The notes beneath the pieces are model-generated. The model did no database searches. It worked only from the letters and a program-made list of their open reading frames with translations, and was not told where the DNA came from. 64,000 nucleotides of DNA from Linum tenue (taxonomy: Eukaryota; Streptophyta; Magnoliopsida; Malpighiales; Linaceae): assembly GCA_946122785.1 (NCBI GenBank), contig CAMGYJ010000004.1:17630150-17694149 (forward strand), read 5' to 3'. The position numbers were made by a program, and so were the translations under genes. Numbering within the stretch: position 1 is the stretch's first letter; each line of letters starts with the position of its first letter. Of the stretch, positions 37,411 through 48,353 are shown in pieces.

Positions 37411-40400
37411 ATGAGTAAATTCAAGGAGTTTCAGCTTATTATTCGGTGGAATGGTCGGATGACAAACTCTGACATTGAGATTGATTATGAAGACGGTGAA
37501 TCCACTATGTTGAAAATTGAGTAGAGATTCACGTGGCAAGAACTCTGTGACATTTGTGCAGACAGGGTTTGTACGGGCGGACAAACGAGAGTTGGTAAAA
37601 TTACATACCAGCATCCAGACATGAGTTCTTGCGGAGTTATGTACCAAGAAGTTGTCATAAACGATGATGATGCGATTATCATGATGTTACAGTTCCTAAG
37701 CGATAACGGGATGCGGCTTACAGATGTGTATGTTGAGACCGAGACGGTCGGTGAAACTCATTCTCACCAGTATTCTTATGATGATGGTTTTGCAGAAGGA
37801 TACGGATGGGGTGGTAGTTCAAGCAACTACGAAGGAGGTGGTTATATAGGAGGGTACGGATTGGGTGGTAGTTCAAGCAACTATGGAGGAGGTAGTTCTG
37901 CAGGAGGTGTGGCATGGGAAGAAGACCCGCAACATGCTCAACCTGCCCCATTTGTTGAGGCCGACGACGTTCAATGGCCTACTTGGGGGCCATAGTGGGC
38001 TGACATTGAGAACACCCTTCGATCTGGGCGTACTTCACATGAGCGAGAAGACGATGTTGGTGATGCAGGTCACGATGTGATTCCTGGGCCGAGCTATCCA
38101 TTTGCCTCTAGTGACGAGGAAAGTGAAGAAGATTTGAGATCAGTCAGTGATGAGGAAGATACGGACGGTATCGACAAAGACGAGGTGGCGTTCCATAACC
38201 AACGCCATACTATACACATGTTACATCTCAATTTTTATATAGTCAGAATGATGCCCCCGACTTTCTCCCTATGCAAGTTTATAATCCGACGACCAATTTG
38301 GATGTGGGTATGGCATTCACATCGAAAGACGATGTTCAGGATGCTTTTAGCGAAGAAGCCATGCGGCGCAATTTTGAGTGGAAGGTTAAATATTCTGATG
38401 GTAAACAACTACATGTCATATACAAGAATACTGGAGAGGGCTGTATGTGGCAACTGTGGGTTGCAAATATGAAGAGAAAGGGTGCATGGGTGATTCGAAA
38501 AGCTGAGAACAACCACAACTGCTCATCGTCCATACTTTCCTAGGATCACTGCCAACTTAAAGCAAAGAAAGTGGGGAGAACTATTAAGCACTTGATCAAG
38601 GCACAACCAGATATCAAGGTCAAAGCTATCATTGCCAAGGTGAAGGATCGACATTCCTACACGATCAGGTACAAAAAGGCATGGCATGGAAAGTAGAAGG
38701 CCATGGCTGAGTTGATGTTTCACCGTCTATTTTGGGCATTCAAGCCATGCATTGACGGGTTTGCGTTCTGCATTCCAGTTATCCAGGTATATTACTATTC
38801 TACAAGTTTATTTTTCTTGCTAAGTAAATTTTATACTAATTAAATCCCAATTTTTAATTAGGTTGATGGAACTTTCATCACTGGGAAGTACAAAGGAACT
38901 CTTCTCATTGGCACTGGCTTTGATGGAAATATACAGATTTTCGCTCTTGCATTTGCATTAGTGGAAGGGGAGAACAACTTAAGTTGGGCATGGTTCTTTG
39001 ACCAACTACACAACCACGTGACACAGCGGCAGAGTATTACGATTATATCCGATCGATATGCGGGGATTAGAAACGCCGTGGGTGGTTTCCCCATGAATGG
39101 GGATGGACATGGCGCTGGTGTATTCGACACTTTCTTTCCAATTTCTCCCACAAATTCGGGAAGAAGAAAGACATAAGAAATCAATTGTGGGTTGCAGGTA
39201 CTAATGTTTTTTTATGCGAGTTAATTACACATAATGGATATTTTTTTATTTATCATGTATTGACCAACTATTTTTGATCACTGATAACATCGTATTTGCA
39301 CATGTTTGCACCCTCGTTTCTTGATCATTTTGGCTTGAGTTTTTGCTTTCTTGGACTATTTTATGCTAGGTTGTGTTCCTTTGTCACATTTCAGGTCCTA
39401 GCATGTAAATTGAAGCATAGACGCAAGTTTCAAGTCAATCGGAGATCATTTGGCAATTCGAGAGAAGAAACACGAGCATGACCTGAGGAATAATGGACTT
39501 CTACCTCATATTATGGACAAATAATCATGGAATTTTGTCATGAAAAGAAAGAGGACGAGACTACGAGCGTCTGGGATCAAACATCGACTGATTCGGAGTC
39601 CGGACGAGGGAGAAACGAAGCATTAAACAGGCGCGGAGGAAGAATTACGGGCAGCCTCTGCCTAATTACGGTCGTAATTGCTTCTGTCATGCCCGTAAAT
39701 GCAATGCCGAGCCTAAATCCCTGAGAATTCCTGTCGCAGAGCAAATTACGGGCAATAGTGGACTCATTTACGGTCGTAATTACTTAAATACTGGCAGTAA
39801 TTGGGTAATTACGACCGTAATTACCTTCCTCAGAGTTTAGTGAAACGCGCGTTTTAGGTGAATTACGGGCATACCATGATTAGGAACGTAATTCAGCCCG
39901 TATTTCACACAGAATCGGGTTTTTGAGGCAGATTTGAGCCAAAGGAGAGAGAATCGCCTTTTTGGAGCAAAAACAGAGTTTTAGAGAGAGAAAGTGCAAA
40001 GAAAAAACCCTAGGAGCTATTTGGAGTGGATTTCTCACCATTGAAGCCCAGATTGCATCCCCAGGAGTGAAGATCATCATCCCAGAGCAGATTATCCTCA
40101 TCTTTATGAGTATGACTACTCTGATTTCTGTTTTCCTCTCTCTCTCTATGGAGTAGAACTTTCTCTCACTTGGGTATGAAGAACCCTAGTTCCATGTGTT
40201 AGGGATCTTGATTGTAATGACTTGAGATTGGTATACTGTTTGATTTTAATAGATTGATGCATGATTTATTGAGTCAATTGAAGTCTGATCATCTTTTCTT
40301 GATTTCTGCTGCAACCTGAGATAGATAGAATCTGATTAGGTTGTGAGAGCTTCATCAATCGGTAGGGGTAGATTGATTATACGAGAGTTAATCGATTTAT

Positions 40401-41690
40401 TGCTTTGTACTGGAATCCAATTCTAGTAGTGGAGTTCTGCGTTCATAGCCTCAGCTTTCTATCCCGGTGAAGACTAGTCGTCTGCCGGGTAGTTGGACTG
40501 AGAGGGCTTGGTCAGCTTAAGAGATTCCAAGCTACTGCCGGATCTTCCGCAGTTTAATCAACAGTAAATCAACCCAGGGTAATTACGACTGAGACCTAAC
40601 TAAGGAGTTAGGGGGACTCATTCCCGAGTGACTCTCCCTTTGCTTTAGAAAACCGAATCATTTCCTGTTTTCTTACTGCTTTTAGTTAAACTCGCAATCA
40701 CTCAACTTAGTTTGCTAGATAACAAATATACACGGAGTAGGCAGTAGATCTAGACCCCGGGTTGACAATTAGAGCTTGCCTGTTACTGCATTTCCGGACT
40801 GCGATTACACTTGGTCGCAGTTTGGTGTTGTGTTTTAGCGTGTCATTCACCTTGAAGCGGTTGAACATAAACAAAAAATGTACGAGCAGAAGATGAAGAT
40901 GATCCGTCAGATACACCAAGCAGGGGCAGTATGGGCTGAAGGTCAAGATTTGCACATGTGGACATTCCATATGGACAACGGGGCCAAATTCGGCATTGCA
41001 ACTACCAACCATGACGAAAGTATAAATGGAGTGTACAAGGGACTTAGAGCGATGCATGTTTCCGTCATAGTAGAGATGTCATACTGGTAGGTCAATGAGT
41101 GGCTTGTGAATCGGCTTCAGCTAGCTATATAGAGGGAGCTAGCTGGTCATGCAATAGCACATCACATCTTTGATCAAATGTAGAAGAATGAAGAAAAATC
41201 AAGTAAGCATAGAGTTGTTCTTTTCAACAGCAGTGGAGGTATTTTTGTTGTCAAAACAGGTATATGGGTGGAGGGAGACGTGGCCACAATCGTCAATACG
41301 TTACTCTACACTTAGAACGCCGCACCGGGGAGTGTACATGCAAAAAGTACCAAAACACAAGAATACCCTGTTCACATGCAATGGCAGTAGCTAAGTCAAT
41401 AACCATGAGCTCTCAGAGTCTGACGAGTCCTTACTTCACCGAACAGGAGATCAGGAACTCTTACTCGGTCAGTTTCAACCCATTGCCAGATGAAGCTTAT
41501 TGGCCTTTAGACAATTGGAAGTTGATTATCCCATCGTTGCACCTAAAGCGCACCAAGGGTCGTCCTAGGACTGAAAGGAGGGCCGAAGCGATGCTCCAAG
41601 TGCAGACAACCTGGGCATGACGAGAGGCATTGCCAAGGACAACCTCTCCAGCAAGATGCGGAAATTAATAAGGACCAACCTTGAATTGTG
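37411..41690 (+). pseudogene. MuDR-type MULE transposase, decayed and split
   Basis: The ATG at 37411 follows a splice-acceptor-like TTGCAG. The N-terminal part has an in-frame TAG at about 37521, a Gly/Ser-rich repeat (GGSSSNY.GGG, 37800-37900) and TAG at 37993. A frame change near 38200-38260 leads into the MuDR N-terminal domain (LDVGMAFTSKDDVQDAF...WQLWVANMKRKGAWVIRKAENNHNC). After a TAG come the linker and an intron (38787-38861, GT-AG). The DDE catalytic region follows with VDGTFITGKYKG and ISDRYAGIRNAV, the first two acidic positions. The rest is interrupted by a solo LTR (39282-40845) and continues with a SWIM zinc finger at about 41326-41390 (CTCKKYQNTRIPCSHAMAV) and a basic tail with a partial CCHC knuckle. 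It is non-functional as it stands. Confidence 0.85.
39282..40845 (+). mobile_element. Solo LTR of an Athila-like retrotransposon, 1564 bp
   Basis: Begins TGATAACATCGTATTTGCAC and ends TTTTAGCGTGTCA. Flanks ATCAC (39277-39281) and TTCAC (40846-40850) differ at one base. The start resembles other Athila-type LTRs in the window, and it contains repeated AATTACGGGC / GGTCGTAATT words at 39640-39900. No internal region or second LTR is present, so recombination between the two LTRs probably left this one. The first roughly 360 bp are the source family of the foldback element at 13209-13739. Confidence 0.85.
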
Positions 41691-41928
41691 ACCTATCTTA
41701 ATTGTCATTTAGTTGTAATTATGTTTAAGTTGTAAGCTTGTTTAGTGATTGTAATGATGTTGGAATTGTGATCTATCTTGAGACAAAATGGATTTCAGAC
41801 TAAACATAGATCATTGATAACTCGAGGCCAAAACACTAGACCTGACTACAGAAAGACAACATGGATAGTTCATAGATAATGCAAGACCAAAACATAAGAC
41901 CTGACTAAAGAAAGACAACATGGATAGT

Positions 41929-43291
41929 TGATAACGATGTATTTGCACATGTTTACACCCTTATTTCTTATCCGTTTGCGGCTCGTAGACGCATATCTTT
42001 GGCCTATTTTACGCTGGGTTGTGCTATTTTGTCACATTTCAGGTCTCAGACGTCGAAGGAAGGGCTAGGAACGAGTTTCGAGGCGTTTGGAGGTCATTCA
42101 GTGAAGCTGGGGCAAAAACACAGGCAGACTACTCCAGAACACGGTCGTGTTCACTAAGGGGCACGCCGGTGCTTTTTAGTGCGCGAGCTGAATCCCTGCA
42201 AGGGGAGAACACAGGAGCCAATGAGTAAAACACGGCCGTGTCCCCAGCCCGTGTTTTTTATGCCGAGAGCCTCATTGTGACTGCTGATGAGGAGTTCAAA
42301 ACACGGGCGGGAAAAAGTAAAACACGGTTGTGTCCTCGACCATGTTTTGCCCAGTCTCGGGTTAAAAGGGTTATTTCAAGCCAAAGAGAGAGAATCCGAT
42401 TTTAAGAGAAAGAAAGCAGAAAACCTAGAGAGAGAGAGCGACGAACATAACTTCCAAGTGCCTTAAATCAATCTCCAACACCATTGGAGCTTGGGAGAAT
42501 CTTGGAGAAATGCCGATTGATTATCAGAAAGCAGATTTTCATCATTCACACAATGATTTCCGCATCTGAAGCAGATTTCTCTTCTCTCTCTATGGAGTAA
42601 ACTCTCACACTCACCTGGGTATGAATAACCCTAGATTTGTATGTTAGGTTTGGTTGTATGAACCCAAGTACAAGTTCTTTGATACTGATTATATTTAATT
42701 GAGGCATGATTTTCTGAATTGCATGAATCCTGATCAAATTCCTATAGTTCCTGCTTTGACCTAGAAAGAGAATATCTGCCTAGGTTGATAGAGCACCCTT
42801 AATTGAAGGTAGTGAATTGACGACTTTAGTCGAGGAGTTGGTTCACTATTCTATACTGGATTAACTCTAGTAGTGGAGGTTTGGCACGTTAGGGCCTCAA
42901 TCTGTTTACTCCGGTGGAGGTTAGTCGCCCGCTGGGGATTCAGATTGAGAGGGTCTGGAGACCTTTAGTCGAGACTTCAGACTGTTTAAGAATCTTCCGC
43001 AGTATAATTATCATTGAAACTGGACGGGGTGAATTACAACTTGCCTTAACTGCAATCTAGGGGGAACCATATCTGGGTGACCTCTCTCAAACTTGGAACA
43101 CAACCTTTACTTCTTTTGTTTGCTAGTTTAGTTGGAACTTCACTACAGTTGAAACGCTAAATAATAAGAATCTCACGGAATAATCATCGCACCTAGGACA
43201 TGGGTTGACATTTAAATCTAAACCCGCTATACTACTCATTATTAGGTGGTTACACTTGGCCACTTTCTAGTGTGACAGTACAAGCGAGTCA
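41929..43291 (+). mobile_element. Solo LTR of a second Athila-like family, 1363 bp
   Basis: Begins TGATAACGATGTATTTGCAC and ends CAAGCGAGTCA. It is flanked by a perfect 5-bp duplication ATAGT at 41924-41928 and 43292-43296. It contains repeated AACACGG / GGCCGTGTC words (42120-42350), analogous to the GTGAAC and TTACGG repeats of the other two LTR families. Confidence 0.92.
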
Positions 43292-46040
43292 ATAGTTTTA
43301 TGGAATGACACAAAACTAAAATAAACACAGATAGCATGATAAGTTCACTGGTCCCCTTCATTTTGTTCCCCATCTCTCCCTCATCCTCGTCCTCCACGAC
43401 GTCCTCGACCCCTTCTTCCGCCATCTCGCCCTACTCCTTCCTCGTGAGCTCATTGAACAACTGCTCGTGGATTTCTATTAACCCAACGCCTGACCGGAGT
43501 CTGCATAGGTGGTGGAGGTGGAGGCGGCTGAGATGGACCAGTAGAGTGGTTGTACCTCGTAGCATGAGGGGCCTGTTGCTGCGGGGTATGATACATCAAA
43601 GTCTGCTGTTGATAGTGGAATTGAGGTAGCCCTTGGGGGAGCATGTCATGTTCCTGTGATGGAGCGTAGCTCGATGACCCTCCAACGACCTCTGGTGCAG
43701 TTGCCCACTCGTATTGAAATGGTTCAGGGAGTTATGTTTCTTGAGACGTACAAAGCTCTTGAAAGTGTGGCAGATGCTTGCGTTTGCTCTTTCGTGGGGG
43801 CTCAACCGGAGGCACAATGCGCTCACCATCACTGAATGATGGGAGGGCCGGGGGAGGAAGTGGAGGATTTGCTACGACATCTCTCATTTGCTCTCGGGTA
43901 CAACTCAAGATGTTGTTCATAAGCCTTCTCAACCAAGAAGTCTTCCGCTCATCCATGGTGGGTGCACTCTCGACCATGTGCTTGACGTGTTCCAAACCAT
44001 CAACCTAAGCAATTTAGGTAATAAATCAAAATTAATTAAACCTCAAAACAAAAGAATTAGACTACGAGGGAGACTTGGGATGACTTACCAACGAACAAAT
44101 CACATCACCTTGCTTTGATACCCATCTAAGCATAAACTTCCGATACCACTGCATGTACCCATCGTGGTACCCCATAGGTCTCGTCTCCGACATCCCTTGG
44201 ACCACCCAATTCGCTCTATTCTCCCAAATGTTGATGTAGAACTGATGCTTGAGAAGCCAATTCTTTGCCGAGTGTCGGAGGTCGATGGAATTGGTTGCTC
44301 CAATCGATATTGCCTCAAGGATCGATCGGGTAGGTGCCAGCTCGATGTGTCAGCAGATCAAGGGCACCTTGCACAACCACATCTCATGATCCTTGGGGTG
44401 TCTCAGATGATGTAGCTCGACCACTTCGCGTAGATAGGAGTCATATGTAACTTATACTCATTCATAATTTGCAATTAGCGACCAATTACATCCACAAAAT
44501 TGTAATTCGTTAAAATATAGAATTGTCATGATTACCTGGTTCCACCAGGCTTATCAAACTCAGCACGATAAAACAGTAAAGAGTGCTCGGCATGGTGGTC
44601 ATTTGTATTTGCTCCTATCCACCCCATAAATAAAAGTACGGATATAAAAATTTTGTAAAGCAAGCTAAGTAGCATGGAATAAATTTAAATTTAAGCTAAG
44701 CACGAAATAAATATAATTTAAATCAAGCTAAGTATGAAATAAATATAAAGTAAATAACGCTAACCATGGAATAAATATAAATTAAATGTTCTACAAGCAT
44801 GGAATAAATATAAATTAAATAAAGCTAAACATGCAATAAATATAAATTAAATAAAGCGATATTAAATAAAGCTAAGCATAAAAAATTATAAATTAAACTT
44901 ACTTGACACCATTGGGGGGATTTGGCACGAGTAGCAGCTCCTCATCTTGTCTCCAGAATGGACGCGCGTCTTGAGGTGCGAACATTGGAAAATGCTCCAT
45001 GCCCAGAGCTGGAGGATAAACATCGCACCACGAGCTTGTTTCGCTCCCACCTTCGAGCAAGTACACATCTCCCTATATATCCCAGCTAACACGGCCGACC
45101 CCCAACTCTTTTCCCCGATCGTGTCCCAGTCACCGAGTAGCAATGGCAACCATATGCCTTGAATCCACCTGTTTGCCTTGTCGGGGAACAGAAATCCACA
45201 GACCAAACCAATGAGGTTGACACGTGCATAGCGCTCCCTTAGATATTCCGGAGTGTTTGGGCCGATTTGAACCTCATTTTGAATGTGAGCAATGATCCAG
45301 GGGATTGATACTTGTCCCGCATTCAACGGTGGATGCCCCGTCCTTGGACTGGAGTGGTGGTCGGCATGTCAAAGCCTAGACGCTCAAGAAGGAGCGGCCA
45401 CCAGCATGCGTCGGATTTGGTAGAGTGACCAATGATGGCCTCTCAAGTTATCGGCAACCCGGTGAGGATCGCAACATCTTTAAGGGTGATCGTCATTTCC
45501 CCCTCCGGAAGGTGGAACGTATGGGTTTCGGGGCGCCATCGCTCAGTCATTGCTGTAGGCAGATCGTGGTCGATTTTAATCCGCATGAAATGCCTCAGCA
45601 TACCCAAGCCAGTACTCTGTAGATACGGAGGCAATCGATCATGCCAAGTGGGCAAGTTAGTGGTCCCTCTATGAATGACGAGAATAAGTGATTCCTACAA
45701 AAAATAGAAAAAAACATCTAATTTGTTAGTCAAAGGAAAGCAAAATAAAATTTTTTAAAATAATGAAATAAAGTAAATTGTTTATAAGGTACGTAGTGTT
45801 TACCGGATTGTTGTGCCAAATTGCACGGGAGTGATGTGTTTCTTGCTCGGATAAATATTTCGTATCTCTTGACTCATAATGGATATACAATCGAGGATCG
45901 TATATCTCGACACCCATCTATAAAAAAAGTAATGAAATCATATTGTTTTTATTAAAAAATCACAAAATCATATTGTTTCTATTAAAAAATAAATCACAAA
46001 AGGAAAACCAAGAACCTACCCGAAGAGCCTCTTCGTCCAT
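43236..46040 (-). pseudogene. Plant mobile domain (PMD, MAIL1/MAIN-like) gene inside the MULE
   Basis: PMD proteins are found in plant transposons and in the host MAIN/MAIL family needed for gene silencing and meristem integrity. Candidate exons on the minus strand: 46040-46020 (MDEEALR), 45917-45804 (MGVEIYDPRLYIHYESRD...), and a long exon from about 45693 with TTNLPTWHDRLPPYLQSTGLG, ITLKDVAILTGLPIT, then SIPWIIAHIQNEVQIGP and NLIGLVCGFLFPDKAN..LPLLLGDW. Later segments near 44440-44100 include WLCKVPLI, and a Pro-rich, His/Gln-rich and Arg/Gly-rich C-terminus runs to about 43240. A TGA follows ...LTGLPIT, a frameshift lies near 45325, and further stops or shifts occur at about 44350. The second solo LTR ends 55 bp inside its 3' end, at 43291. 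Confidence 0.8.
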
Positions 46041-46569
46041 TTTTTGGCGGAAGCCGGACAGAGTTTCGACGAGTTTTTAGGGGGCCGGACTTTAGGGTAT
46101 AACTCTAGTAATTCTTTATGATGTGGAAGGTCGGACTTAGCTGCAACGACAGAGCATAATTAGAACGAAACTATAGTGGAGGAATGGAGGAAGAAAGAAG
46201 AGTAGTGTGGTGGCGTAATTTGGAAGAGGGGAGAAGGGTTGTATTTATAGGGGAAGGGGACCGCTGAAAACAGCTGTAGGCTAATCCCCGTGTTTGTTTA
46301 ATGCAGGGAACGCCCCGCCTATATTATAGGCGGTGAATGGCACGGATAGCTGACGTGGAAGGCTGTGAGGCGTCGGATCTGGGAGGAAAATCAGAATCCG
46401 TGCTTTACTGCAACCGACGGCAGCGGTGAAGCGTTCACGCGACACGGATCGCTAATGTGGACAACAGAGAGTTCCCCGCCTTTGTCTGTGGAAGTGAATG
46501 CCCCGTGATCGTCCACGTCTGCTATCCGCATCAGATTCACCGTTGTCGTCTGATGCAGTGATACGATCC

Positions 46570-46798
46570 CGCGTTTAATTAAAACAGTGAAGGCTTCACC
46601 GTTATAGCCAAACGGGGGGAATACTGTTTTAATTGAACGCGGTGATTGCTTCACTCTTTTTGTTTACGATAGTGATTATATTCACTGCTTTAGACAACGG
46701 CGGTGAATGCCAAATATGTATACTTTGTGATTTTTTTTTATAACTAACGTATTTTAGATTTTTTTTCAATAACTAGTGTATTTTGGGATTTTTTTTCC
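46570..46798 (-). repeat. MULE right terminal inverted repeat
   Basis: Complement of the left TIR, ending GGGATTTTTTTTCC. CACCGC/GCGGTG words continue inward to about 46320. Confidence 0.85.
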
Positions 46799-46807
46799 AA
46801 GCATATA

Positions 46808-47138
46808 TACAAAGAGGCCTGTATGAAGTCGTTAAACACTGCTAACGACCAAGTAAAACTAACTAATTAGATTAACCAATATAACAACGACAAGTGGCAT
46901 AACTGGACTAAGTTTGTCTAACTAAAGCTGCACGATGTCATATCACTCTGAGTCACTTTACAGACCCGTTCGAGCGAAAGGAATCCTAACCGGTCTGATT
47001 GTTCTTCATCTGCATATCTCCTTTGTATCAGCAGGATTAATGGAGAGCAGCTGATTCGGTGTTCCTCACACCAAAGGACCTTGAAAAGGAGAACTCGCAA
47101 TCACCCATTTGAACTCATGCTTCCTCCGAGCTACTTTT
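46808..47138. other. Spacer between the MULE and the poly(A) polymerase exon relic
   Basis: 330 bp without recognisable similarity to the intron preceding the last exon of the intact poly(A) polymerase gene. A minus-strand 60-codon frame (46918-47100) is not recognisable. Confidence 0.35.
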
Positions 47139-47151
47139 GCAGGTTGAACTT
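47139..47151 (+). pseudogene. Poly(A) polymerase last-exon relic, left piece
   Basis: GCAGGTTGAACTT matches the splice acceptor and first bases of the last coding exon of the intact gene (32235-32247). A retrotransposon (47152-55148) interrupts it, and the exon continues at 55149 after the AACTT duplication. Confidence 0.65.
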
Positions 47152-47459
47152 TGATGGGTACACGTTGGGGTAGGAGGCCCGATGCAGAGAGGTGGGCTTT
47201 TGGGGTTGGGGCGTTAGTGTTCGGTTAGTTGGGTCATCAGTAATTGTTAGTAATATTAGTAGTCCAGTTAGGAGAAGGTCTGGTAGGAGGCCGAGTCGGC
47301 CAAGGTAGGGTCAGTGTTTCATTTAGTAGTCTATATATTGTAAGTTCGGCATTAGTCCGAGTTATCGAATAATTAAACTAAAGGTTTATCGACGCCCAAG
47401 TCGTTCTCCCGTTCGTGAGTTACAAGCAAACCCTTGGAACGTGGGTTACGTTTCCATCA
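47152..47459 (+). repeat. 5' LTR of the Gag-only element (308 bp)
   Basis: TG...CA ends; contains a TATATATTG box at about 47332, upstream of the likely transcript start. Confidence 0.92.
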
Positions 47460-47462
47460 AAT

Positions 47463-47474
47463 TGGTATCAGAGC
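47463..47474 (+). other. Primer binding site (initiator tRNA-Met type)
   Basis: TGGTATCAGAGC three bases after the 5' LTR, the standard plant initiator-methionine tRNA primer site. Confidence 0.9.
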
Positions 47475-47575
47475 CGTTACGATCGACGATGGGCGGGACA
47501 GCGGCAGAAAGGTGCTCGGCCCTTGAGGCGGCGGTCGAGCAACTCTAGGCTAGTCAGACTGAGATGGTGGAGTGA

Positions 47576-48353
47576 TGTGACCAAAGTACGCAGCTTTCCT
47601 ACTTTTTATGGGTTTTCGAAGCTTTTCTCCAACGAACAAGAACTCGAACAAAAGATAATGATGGAACACGATCAAACAGATTCCAACTCGTGTGAAAGGC
47701 CAATTGGTATATGAAACCAATCAAACAATCACCCACTCGTGAATAAGGCCAATCGCTATTGGGTAGAAGCTCGCCACAACTAGACGCGTTCTCTAGTTGA
47801 TAAGAGACACGTGAAACTCCTGGAGCACTCTCAACAGAAGCCTGCACAAAGAACTAGTTCGTATGAACTTGTAACTTGAAAGTTGATTGATAATTGAATG
47901 AGTTACAATGAGGAACTCAGCCTCTTATTTATAGACTAGCTAACACAAATCCAAAGCTTAAAATGAAAAACAAATCCTACAAGTAAAAGGAAAAACACAA
48001 TCCTTAAAAGACAAGTAAAAGGAAAACACAATCCTTAAAAGACAAGTAAAAGACTTGGTCAACAACTCCCTAGGTTCTATCCTTCCCTTGTGTTCCCACC
48101 TTGATCCTTTTCACACTTGAGACTCCCCTCCTCTTCCTTAGCCGAATCCTCTTCTCCTTCCAAGCCCATTCTTCCTTCATGCTGGCCCACGAGTTGTAGC
48201 AATGTAATGGTCTTCCCATGATGATGATCCACGTCCATTTGAGCAAAGTGACGATCCAAATATGCAGCAAACTCCTCCCTTAACCTCTTTGCTTGTAGAC
48301 GTGTAATTGGCCCCTCTTGTGACGAAATGGACTTGATTTTGATGACCTCATCA
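47576..48353 (-). repeat. 3' LTR of the young Ty3/gypsy element (778 bp)
   Basis: Nearly identical to 52990-53767. The differences seen are GAGCACTC against GAGCTCTC near 47823 and CCACGTCC against CCATGTCC near 48230. The first 277 bp (minus-strand sense) are also the last codons of pol. Confidence 0.95.

Larger units (their letters stand above)
36682..46798. mobile_element. Mutator-like element (MULE) with transposase and PMD gene, 10,117 bp
   Basis: Perfect 9-bp target duplication AAGCATATA at 36673-36681 and 46799-46807. The ends are inverted repeats: left GGAAAAAATCCTAAAATATG, right end complement GGAAAAAAAATCCCAAAATA. Similarity continues for more than 200 bp. It carries a MuDR-type transposase on the plus strand and a plant-mobile-domain gene on the minus strand, arranged tail to tail. 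Two solo LTRs (39282-40845, 41929-43291) are inserted, and without them and their duplications the element is about 7.2 kb. Both genes are now broken. Confidence 0.93.
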
